Shown in pieces: positions 8,276 to 15,576 of a stretch of 20,887 nucleotides of DNA. Within the stretch, counting starts at the first letter, position 1. Every line of letters begins with the position of its first letter. Origin of the DNA: Porphyra umbilicalis (Eukaryota; Rhodophyta; Bangiophyceae; Bangiales; Bangiaceae); assembly GCA_002049455.2 (NCBI GenBank), contig KV918879.1, forward strand, positions 191,848 through 212,734, given 5' to 3'. Below the pieces are notes generated by a model. The model saw only the letters and a list, made by a program, of their open reading frames with translations. It was not told the DNA's origin and did no database searches. A program made the position numbers and the translations under genes.

Positions 8276-9438
8276 TTGGGGGGCTGCCTCAACAGCACCG
8301 ACCTGCTCGTCCTTGTCGCCGCCGTCGCGGCGCACTCCGCCGCGCCGCCATCGGGGGCGCTGTGGGCGCCACCGCCCCGCGGCCGCGCCCGCCCCGCCAC
8401 CGCTGCCCCCGCCCCTGACGCCCGCGCGGCCGCAGCGGACTGCCCCCCCCACCAAGAACAGGCCCTCGGCCACACCGGGGGGGGGCTGCCCGCGGCGCTG
8501 ACGTGGCGACGGCTGCTGTCGGCGCCTGGCGCCGTCACGCAGCGCGCGCTCTCCCTCCCTGCCCACGCCGCTCGGCGTGCCCGCCTGTACGCCGGCCTGT
8601 CGGGGTGGGCGCGGACGGGGCTGGCGGCGGTGCAGGGCGGGCGGAAGGCCTGTGGCTCACCGCGGTCCCGTCCGACCGCGGTGGCCGGGGGCACATCCCC
8701 GGCTCGGCCATGCGCGTGGCGGCGCGCCTCTGGCTGAGCGCCCCCCCGCGACCGGACCCTCCGCGCCCGCGCTGCGCCTGCGGTGCTCCGGCCGACCCGG
8801 CTGGCCGCCACTTCCTCTCCGCCTGTCGCGCCCAGGTGGCGCGGCGCACCGCAGTGCACCACCACATTGAGGCGCTCGTCGCGGCAACGCTGCGCCGCGC
8901 CCCGGCGTGGCGGGAGGTGGTCGTGGAGGCCGGCCTGGACGGGACCGGTGGGGACCTGCCGCCGGACCTGCGCGCAACCGCGGCGGCCACGGCCGCCGTC
9001 ACCTGGGGTGACGTTTCGGTCGCGTGGCCGTGGCCTGACGCGGTGGCGGCGCGGGTGCGCACGTCGCCATTGCTGGCGGTCGCGGCGGCCGAGCTCGAGG
9101 CGGCCAAGCGGGCCGCCTACGTGCCGGCCTTGCCCACGACGGACCCTCCCCACGCGTTTACGCCTCTGGTGTGGGAGGCGCTGGGCCGCGTTGGTCCCGC
9201 GACCGACGCGTGGCTGAAGGCCGCGCTTGCTGGGCCGCAGCTTGCGGCGGTTCGTGCGGGGCTTCTGTTGGACGTCTCGGTCGCGCTCTGGCGCTCGCTT
9301 ACGTGGGCGGTCGCTGGCGGTTACGCCGCTTGCACCACCCCCGAGCGCGCGGTGGATGCGACCGCTGACCTGGGATCGACGTCGGCTGACGCGATGGTTT
9401 GGCGGGGGGGTGACTTTAGTGTTCCACATATTCTGTGA
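8276..9438 (+). pseudogene. Non-LTR retrotransposon ORF2, C-terminal remnant
   Basis: Two overlapping + frames carry one protein: about 8276-8640 in frame 2, then about 8640-9438 in frame 1, implying a single-base frameshift near 8640. The second part reads ...LWLTAVPSD..., then a Cys-His cluster CACG-x6-GRHFLSAC (C codons from 8773), then a segment with PPDLRAT and WGDVSV, then TPLVWEALGRVGPATDAWL, and stops at TGA 9436-9438. This order (WLTA-P segment, CCHC, degenerate PD...D endonuclease-like region, helical tail) is what I know from the region downstream of reverse transcriptase in LINE-type elements with a restriction-like endonuclease. No reverse transcriptase is present, so this is a 5'-truncated copy. 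The 422-codon minus-strand ORF over the same region is a shadow. Confidence 0.55.
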
Positions 9439-9553
9439 GGGGCTACTGGTCGGCATGCTGTCCAATAGCTTGTCAAATTGGAGAGTAGCGGTGATAAGCA
9501 CGGCACTAGTTAGTCAGACGGTGCTTATCCCTGGGCTACGCCACCCAATGAAA
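9439..9553 (+). other. 3' tail of the non-LTR remnant with hairpin
   Basis: 115 bp between the ORF stop and the satellite. It contains a perfect 9-bp inverted repeat, GATAAGCAC (9493-9501) and GTGCTTATC (9521-9529), around a 19-nt loop. A 3' stem-loop is the kind of structure non-LTR reverse transcriptases can recognise on their template RNA; its use here is inferred from position only. No poly(A) tail is visible. Confidence 0.5.
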
Positions 9554-11778
9554 ACAGAAACCAAACACGCGACTTGCCCGCATTCTTGCGGCCGCTCGGC
9601 CGCGGCGCTTGCATGTGGTGCAGCTTTCACCGTGTGGACACATTGCCGTGAGCGTGGCAAATCGCGCAGCCACCGTGTATTGGGCCTTCACGGCCGTCCC
9701 GCGCAAGTCCGTAGACACCACCTGTCTACAGAAACCAAAAACGCGACTTGCCCGCCTTCTTGCGGCTGCTCGGCCGCGGCGCTTGCATTTCGTGCAAATT
9801 GCATCATGTCGACACACTGCCATGAGCGTGGCGAATCGCGCAGCCACCGTGTATTGGGCCGTCACGGCCGTCCCGCGCAAGTCCGTAGACACCACCTGTC
9901 TACAGAAACCAAAAACGTGACTTGCCCGAATTCTTGCGGCCGCTCGTCCGCGGCGATTGCATGCGGTGCAGCTTGCACCGTGTCGACACGTTGCCGTGAG
10001 CGTGGCGAATCGCGCAGCTACCGTGTATTGGGCCGTCACAACCGTCCCGCGCAAGTCCGTAGACACCACCTGTCTACAGAAACCAAAAACGCGACTTGCC
10101 CGCATTCTTGCGGCCGCTCGGTCTCGGCGCGTGCAAATGATGCAGCTTTCACCGTGTCGACCCATGGCCGCGAGTGTCGCGAATCTCGCAGCCACCGCGT
10201 ACTGGGCCGTCACGGCCGTCCCGCGCAAGTCCGTAGACACCACCTGTCTACAGAAACCAAAAACGCGACTTGCCCGCATTCTTGCGCTGCTCGGCCGCGG
10301 CGCTTGCATGTCAAGCAGCTTGCACCGTGTCGACACATTGCCGTGAGCGTGGCGAATCGCGCAGCCACCGTGTATTGGGCCTTCACGGCCGTCCCGAGCA
10401 AGTCCGTAGACACCACCTGTCTTCAGAAACCAACAACGCGACTTGCCCGCATTCTTGCGGCCGCTCGGTCTCGGCGCGTGCAAATGATGCAGCTTTCACC
10501 GTGTCGACCCATGGCCGCGAGTGTCGCGAATCTCGCAGCCACCGCGTACTGGGCCGTCACGGCCGTCCCGCGCAAGTCCGTAGACACCACCTGTCTACAG
10601 AAACCAAAAACGCGACTTGCCCGCATTCTTGCGCTGCTCGGCCGCGGCGCTTGCATGTCAAGCAGCTTGCACCGTGTCGACACATTGCCGTGAGCGTGGC
10701 GAATCGCGCAGCCACCGTGTATTGGGCCTTCACGGCCGTCCCGAGCAAGTCCGTAGACACCACCTGTCTTCAGAAACCAACAACGCGACTTGCCCGCATT
10801 CTTGCGGCCGCTCGGCCGCGGCGCTTGCATGCGGTGCATTTTGCACATTGTCAAAAAGTTGCCGGGAGCGTTGCAAATCGCGCAGCCACCGTGTATTGGG
10901 CCGTCACGGCCGTCCCGCGGAAGTCAGTAGACACCACCTGTCTACAGAAACCAAAAACGCGACTTGCCCCCATTCTTGCGGCCGCTCGGCCGCTGAACTT
11001 TCATTTGGTGGAGCTTGCACCATGTCGTCACATTGCTTTGAGCGTTGCAAATCGCGCAGCCACCGTGTATTGGGCCGTCACGGCCGTCCCGCGCAAGTCC
11101 GTAGACCCCACCTGTCTACAGAAACAAAAAACGCGACTTGCCCCCATTCTTGCGGCCGCTCGGCCGCGGCGCATGCATTTGGTGGAGCTTGCACCTTGTC
11201 GTCAAATTGCTTTGATCGTTGCAAATCGCGCAGCCACCATGTATTGGGCCGTCACGGCCGTCCCGCGCAAGTCCGCAGACACCACCTGTCTACAGAAACC
11301 AAACACGCGATTTGCCCGCATTCTTGCAGCCAGCCGGTCTCGGCGCTTGCAAGTGGTGGAGCTTGCATCATGTCGACGCACTGCCATGAGCGTGGCAAAC
11401 CGCGCAGTTACCGTGTATTGGGCCGTCACGGCCGTCCCGCGCAAGTCCGTAGACACCACCTGTCTACGGAAACCAAAAGCGCGACTTGCCCGCATTCTTG
11501 CGGCCGCTCGGTCTCGGCGCGTGCAAATGATGCACCTTTCACCGTGTCGACCCATGGCCGCGAGCGTGGCAAATCGCGCAGCCACCGTGTATTGGGCCGC
11601 CACGGCCGTCCCGCGCACGTCCGTAGACACCACCTGTCTACAGAAATCAAACACGCGACTTGCCCGCATTCTTGCGGCCGCTCTGTCTCGGCGCTTGCCT
11701 GTCGTGCAGCTTGCACCGTGTCGACACATTGCCGTGAGCGTGGCAAATTGCGCAGCCACCGTGTATTGGGCCGTCACG
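9554..11778. repeat. 174-bp satellite array 2 (diverged)
   Basis: About 12.8 monomers of the same satellite as array 1, same orientation. Phase-marker starts are 9703, 9877, 10051, 10225, 10398, 10572, 10745, 10919, 11093, 11267, 11441 and 11615, so lengths are 173-174 bp. Monomers are clearly diverged from each other, mostly by substitution, and the changes cluster in one part of the unit. The array starts abruptly at ACAGAAACC beside the non-LTR tail and stops at GTCACG where the LTR of copia element B begins. ORFs through it are open in several frames on both strands and are not supported as genes. Confidence 0.95.
10088..10815. repeat. 347-bp two-monomer higher-order duplication
   Basis: 10088-10468 and 10435-10815 look identical over 381 bp at an offset of 347 bp, that is one 174-bp plus one 173-bp monomer. 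The unit pairs a variant with TCTCGGCGCGTGCAAATGAT and one with CTTGCGCTGCTCGG (one base shorter) and GTCAAGCAG. Neighbouring monomers differ, so this is a local two-monomer duplication. A single relative of the first type recurs near 11511. Confidence 0.9.
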
Positions 11779-12197
11779 TGTTGAATTGCAGTGGAGATAG
11801 GGTCTGGGGGGACCTCGGGGAAGTGGTTGAGTGGCTTGAGCTTGTGTTTGTGTGTGCGAACGTGCTTTGTTGGTTGTCCTAACGCTCGCCCGCCTTTTCC
11901 AACCAATAGCACCTCTCAAATAGTCCCCACCGGCTCAAGTGCTTCCTCCTGTCGCGCGCACACCGACGCCCACGCCCTCGCACCAAATCGAATCACTCAC
12001 CGAATCAAAAGCCACTAGAGCAAAGCGAAGACCAAGTCCGAAACATGCCAAAAGTAACGCCCCAAGATAACCCAACACGAATGTGTGCAACTTGACCACG
12101 TCTTGCAAATGTAACATGTGAGGTACCGTAAGGGTCACCGACCATCATCCATCCGCGAACCGCCAGTGGTGTCGGCGACGAGCATCACAGTCCAACA
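11779..12197 (-). repeat. 3' LTR of copia element B
   Basis: 419 bp. In element orientation it starts TGTTGGACTG and ends AATTCAACA, a TG...CA LTR with imperfect terminal inverted repeats. The right boundary follows the tract AAGCAAGGAGGAT. The left boundary coincides with the break in the satellite at 11778. The satellite bases TCACG (11774-11778) are the expected target-duplication copy on this side. Confidence 0.7.
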
Positions 12198-12232
12198 ATC
12201 CTCCTTGCTTGTTGCCGCGGTGGTTCTTGTAT

Positions 12233-12907
12233 TCAGCAAAGCCCCATGGCCTCGACATGCTTGTCGTGGTTGGTCTTGCCGAGCTCCTTCGTCATCGGGT
12301 CCGCCATCATGTCGTCAGTTGCCCAATGCTCTAGTGTCTCCTTGTCCGTCGTGATGGCCTCGCGCACGAAGTGGTATCGAATGTCGATGTGCTTTGTGCG
12401 CTTGTGCTCGACGGGGTTCTTGGAGAAGTCAATGCACCCGCTGTTGTCGACCTTGATGTTGATCGGCCCGCCAGAGATCGCTGTTCGCAGCCCTCGAGAT
12501 GCCACGCTTTGCACGAGCTTGTTGAGCCAAACAGCTTCCTTGCTGGCCGCACATAGAGCCATGTAATCAGCTTCCATCGTCGACAGCGCCACCGTCTTCT
12601 GCAACTAAGAACCCCAGCTGACGGCTGCTCCGCCAAAGATGAAGGTGAAGCCCGTCGTAGAACGTCGCGTCTCGTGGTCACCCGCCCAGTCGGCAGCACT
12701 ATAGCCTTGTAGAACACAGGAAGAGCTCTTGTCGAAGACCAGCCCCTTGTCCATCGAACCCTTGACATACCGTAGAACGCGCTTGATCGCCGCCCAATGC
12801 TCCTTGCCGTAGCACGAGACAAACCGACTCAGCTTCCCGATGGCGAACGCGAGGTTAGGACGCGTTCCGACCATCAGGTACATTAGACTGCCGACGGTGT
12901 GACGGTC
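12233..12907 (-). pseudogene. Copia pol fragment (RT end and RNase H) with in-frame stop
   Basis: Reads TVGSLMYLMVGTRPNLAFAI..., then GYSAADWAGD (RNase H Asp motif), RRSTTGFTF and AVSWGS, then TAG (reverse complement of 12605-12607). The same frame continues LQKTVALSTMEADYMAL, VDNSGCIDFS and TKHIDIRYHFVRE, to a TGA at 12233-12235. Copia RNase H is normally continuous here with a Lys where the TAG lies, consistent with one nonsense change. The fragment starts around the R-x-x-V-G-S-L motif; everything upstream (gag, protease, integrase, most of RT) is absent. Confidence 0.88.
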
Positions 12908-13263
12908 CGTCACATGGCCCCCACACTCCGGGATCCAGATTCCCCGGAAATATGCCCCACTAACGCATATTTCAAATTGTTCCGTTGGCGACCCACTTGT
13001 GCTCATCTCGTGGCTCACCAACCACAACCGCAATCCCAATACTTCCCTGGGATTCATAACCCCCTCGAGCGGGCCCCTACTTAAGGGCCTAATTTTGTGT
13101 AAACCCCACTTGGATTATCGACTTACGTTACTTTGTGCCCCTGACTCCGGGGCACCGCGAGGGTGTCACGTAGCACCCTTCCCCCGCCTCTTCTCAAGGC
13201 GGTATTCGAAGCTTCGGCCGTCCTCCGCTGAGACTGGCCCCATGGGCCCGGAGGGGAGGGTTT
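12908..13263. other. Unassigned hairpin-rich segment
   Basis: About 355 bp with no recognisable coding sequence, lying between the break in element B and the N at 13264. A GTGACGG-T-CCGTCAC inverted repeat (12899-12913) sits on the left break. The right part holds a run of hairpins: 13135-13155 (GTGCCCC/GGGGCAC), 13160-13179 (AGGGTG/CACCCT), 13184-13202 (CCGCCT/AGGCGG), 13207-13216 (CGAAGCTTCG) and 13222-13254 (CCTCCG/CGGAGG with an inner GGCCC/GGGCC). It could be the terminus of another mobile element or part of a structured RNA; I cannot assign it. Confidence 0.5.
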
Positions 13264-13264
13264 N
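13264..13264. other. Ambiguous base / probable assembly join
   Basis: Single N between the hairpin-rich segment and the tyrosine-recombinase fragment. Recombinase-like sequence starts immediately to its right and nothing comparable precedes it on the left, which suggests a contig join. Confidence 0.65.
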
Positions 13265-13701
13265 ACCGCCTCGCCCTGCATTGCGCCGACATCGGCATCG
13301 ACGCCACCCAAGGAGTTGTTCACAACGGCGCGTACGGGTTCCGTCGTGGCGGCACCCAGTTCTTGTTGGAGCGCACGGGAAACATTGACTTCGTGATGCG
13401 ACTGGGGGGGTGGTCGCGCACGTCGGACAGCTTCATGCACTACGTGAGCAACGTGTCGATCCGGGGCTCCTGGACGTCGACTCTGCGATCCCACGCCGAC
13501 GACGAGGTCACGCAAGTTGTGCACACGGTTGTGGAGGCACATCGCGACTTTATTGTGGGCCAGGCCCGTGCAACCGCTGACCGACTCTGGGACGGGCCTA
13601 ACCAATTCACAACAGCAACAGCTGTTGCCGATGATAGCATCAAGCTCCTCGTCTCTATTGTTGTTGATGTGTTTAAGCAGCTCCGTGGAGGGCCGCTTTG
13701 A
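13265..13701 (+). pseudogene. Tyrosine recombinase, C-terminal catalytic fragment
   Basis: The open frame from the N (codons from 13267) contains AYGFRRGGTQFLLERTG, then NIDFVMRLGGWSRTSDSF and MHYVSNVS, and stops at TGA 13699-13701. This is the C-terminal signature of tyrosine recombinases: the box-II Arg (HxxR region, here YGFR), the GGW segment at the box-II His/Trp position, and a nucleophile candidate Tyr in MHYV. Eukaryotic carriers are DIRS-like, Ngaro-like and Crypton elements and related algal families; none can be chosen from this fragment. The usual first His of HxxR is Tyr here. The N-terminal domain and first catalytic Arg lie beyond the N, so the gene is incomplete in this assembly. 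About 70 residues follow the Tyr with no recognised domain. Confidence 0.75.
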
Positions 13702-13802
13702 AGAGCTCACTGTTTTTTTTGTTTCCTGGTGAAGAAGCGACTTTCAGTGTTGTTGAGTAGGCTTATCCACCATAAAAGGCATATAGCTATAAAGTAGATA
13801 CT
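13702..13802 (+). promoter_or_regulatory. AT-rich spacer with TATA-like box
   Basis: Short AT-rich spacer in a GC-rich window, with a T8 run near 13711 and TATAAAG at 13788-13794. The box is only 9 bp before the ATG at 13803. If it is a promoter, transcription would start downstream of that ATG, favouring a later start codon. Function is inferred from the motif only. Confidence 0.3.
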
Positions 13803-14525
13803 ATGTGCCACTTTGTGGACTTCATCTGGCTTCATGACGTTCCACATATTCATGAAGTGCACGTGCATCAGAGGTCGCCGCGGCCTTGCGAGAACTGTGC
13901 CGCGTCTTCGTCGTCCCCTCCCTTGGCTGTGCTGCTCGTGACTCTCTCTGCTGCACATCTATCCCCTGCTTCGTCCAAGCCACAACACCCTATCCCCTCT
14001 CTACATCCCATCCTCTCCCTCCCACTTGGTGCTCTCTTTCTTCCGTGCCTCGTCATTGGCACGACTGAGTCGACTTCGCAAGCGGACGATGCCGGCGTTC
14101 GGACGTCACCAGGTGCCGAGCTTGCAGCTTCCATGGCGGCCGCCGCGGCGGCTGCGGCCAAGAATGCCGGCGCCAACGCAACGACTGCACCTCCTGTTGC
14201 TTCCGTGGTGCCCTCGGTGGCCGACGTGCCGCCGGATGCCAAGCTGGTCGACCAGTGGGTTGCGTGCATGCATCGGTGGGGCGTGCCAATGTCGTTGGAC
14301 TCTATATTGAGGGTGGCTGTGCTCCTTGCGCGGACGGAGGATCTTTTTCCTGAGGTGTTTTTGTCTGCTTCATGCTCGTTGTTTACTCGGGACAGCTTGG
14401 CCGCTAGCTTTACTGCTGGTCTCCAGGAAGCGAATGGTGGAGTTCCCGTTTCCGAGGTCACGAAGTGTCGCGTGAGGGCCGTCTTTGATTGTGCTCTTGC
14501 TGCCCGTGCCAAGAGGATAGACTAA
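13803..14525 (+). CDS. Hypothetical protein, possibly element-encoded
   Basis: 240 codons from the first ATG to TAA (14523-14525). I do not recognise a domain. The first about 110 residues are low-complexity (Ser/Pro/His-rich, with a hydrophobic stretch), and their DNA includes the CTTCATGA/TCATGAAG hairpin (13830-13857). The last about 110 look more protein-like: an Ala run, then KLVDQWVACMHRWGV, SLDSILRVAVLLARTEDLF and RVRAVFDCALAARAKRID. An in-frame ATG at 14133-14135 in a good context (TTCCATGG) would give 131 residues beginning MAAAAAAA, and is the likelier start given the TATA-like box at 13788. It follows the recombinase fragment on the same strand and may belong to the same element, for example as a gag-like ORF. 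This is speculative. Confidence 0.4.
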   Translation: MCHFVDFIWLHDVPHIHEVHVHQRSPRPCENCAASSSSPPLAVLLVTLSAAHLSPASSKPQHPIPSLHPILSLPLGALFLPCLVIGTTESTSQADDAGVRTSPGAELAASMAAAAAAAAKNAGANATTAPPVASVVPSVADVPPDAKLVDQWVACMHRWGVPMSLDSILRVAVLLARTEDLFPEVFLSASCSLFTRDSLAASFTAGLQEANGGVPVSEVTKCRVRAVFDCALAARAKRID

Positions 14526-14728
14526 TGTTCGGCCAACAAGCACGGCCCCTTACCCACCCTCTCTCCGTGTCTCCCATCTGCCTTTTATCTTCTCGCCCCC
14601 GCCTATCCTTTTACCCTCCCGCTCCCACCCTCCCCATTCTCTCCGCCCGCCCCCCTCCGTCGGTGGCAACCGTCGGCCGCGGTGTGCTCACGCCGCCGGC
14701 CGGCGCGGCTGCCACCCGTGTCGCTGCA
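14526..14728 (+). other. Pyrimidine-rich spacer
   Basis: About 130 bases from 14540 to 14665 are strongly C/T-rich on the + strand (runs such as CCCACCCTCTCTCC and CCACCCTCCCC), followed by GC-rich sequence. It may be a leader or promoter-proximal tract for the ORF starting at 14729 or 14754. No gene seen. Confidence 0.35.
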
Positions 14729-15545
14729 ATGAAAATGGCTTCGCTGTCGAGGTGTGTGGACGACGCGTCGGGTGCAATGGCGGCGTACCGCCGCTCCGCG
14801 TCGACCGTGGCGCCTGTCGTTGCCTTGCCGCTGGCATCGACTCGGGGTAGCTGACGTCCGTGAGGCGGGCGGCGGCGGTCGGCAAGGCGCCGGCATTGTT
14901 GGCCGGCGGGGGGGTGGGGAAGTCCCCATCGCGGACGTCAACCGCGCGGCGGAGCTCGTGGAGCCGTGGGAGAGAGCCGCCGGACGCGTCTCTGGTCGGA
15001 GCCACGGGGGTGGGTGGGGGGGGGACAGCAGCAATGACTGCGACCCGGCGGCGGCCGTGCACGTGCTTGTGGCGGTCACCCAGATCACTGCCGCGCGGAT
15101 GCCGGCCGCCATGCTTGACGCGGCGGGGGCGGGCGGCGTCGCGTGCTCCAATGACGGGAGATTGGCGGCGGTCGTGACGCCCGCCGATCGCCGTCGGGGG
15201 CTCACCGCCGCCACTACCGCCGCGCCAGCGCCGGGCACCCCCCTCGCGGTCGCCGCCGCCACCTCACCCCCCAGCACTGCCGTCCCCCCAGCCACCCACC
15301 GCTTCGCTTCGGCGGCTGTTCCGTCGACGGCTGGCCCCGAAGAGGCCGCGAAGGGGGTGGGCGCCACCGCCGTCGCCGCGGGGCGGTCGTTGGATATCCG
15401 ACAGGAGGAGGTGGCGGCGTCGGCGGCGGCGCGGATGGCGCGGCGGGGCGGTGGCGGCGGCTGTGGACCCCCCCCCGACGTCGGCGTCGGAATGGGAGAG
15501 AAAGGCAACGCCACGCCTCGGCTGGTGGCCGGTTCTCCTTCCTAG
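14729..15545 (+). CDS. Hypothetical Ala/Gly-rich ORF, possibly frameshifted
   Basis: The frame-3 ORF (14754-15545, 263 codons, TAG stop) contains a stretch that looks protein-like: VADVREAGG, then GGEVPIADVNRAAELVEPWE, and later AVHVLVAVTQITAARMPAAM. The plausible start is in frame 2 at ATG 14729 (MKMASLSRCVDDASGAMAAY, ending near 14850), so one indel or a small intron would be needed to join them. The remainder is low-complexity Ala/Thr/Pro. There is no recognised domain, the opposite strand is also open (14603-15514), and GC is high, so coding status is doubtful. Its stop is 31 bp before the LTR of copia element C. Confidence 0.25.
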
Positions 15546-15576
15546 CGGCGGCCGGCGGTCACCGGCGTCGCCTTCC

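Larger units (their letters stand above)
11779..12907 (-). mobile_element. Copia element B, 3' end remnant
   Basis: Minus-strand 3' part of a copia element: end of reverse transcriptase and RNase H (12907-12233), a polypurine-like tract (about 12213-12198) and a 3' LTR (12197-11779). Homology is lost to the right of about 12907. The LTR interrupts a satellite monomer, so B inserted into the 174-bp array. Its pol is less GC-rich and clearly different from element C, marking a separate family. Confidence 0.8.

Noticed and set aside
8233..9501. 422-codon minus-strand ORF
   Set aside because: Opposite-strand shadow of the non-LTR remnant; the plus strand carries the recognisable Cys-His and tail motifs.
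1..11778. CRISPR-like array
   Set aside because: The repeats are contiguous 174-bp satellite monomers without unique spacers, in a eukaryotic retroelement context.
9227..11912. ORFs of up to 504 codons through the diverged array 2, with some conservative-looking residue changes
   Set aside because: More than one forward frame and a reverse frame are open, and by-eye substitutions in a few copies fall at all three codon positions without strong third-position bias. A dN/dS test over many monomers would be decisive.
13123..13710. 195-codon minus-strand ORF opposite the recombinase
   Set aside because: Crosses the N and shows no motif; the plus strand has the clear recombinase signature.
9421..13851. 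Shared 13-mer GTTCCACATATTC at 9421 and 13839
   Set aside because: A match of this length is expected by chance a few times in all pairwise comparisons of a 20-kb window, and the flanks do not match.
14603..15514. 303-codon minus-strand ORF
   Set aside because: Low-complexity Ala/Pro/Arg composition without motifs, overlapping a plus-strand ORF that is itself doubtful.
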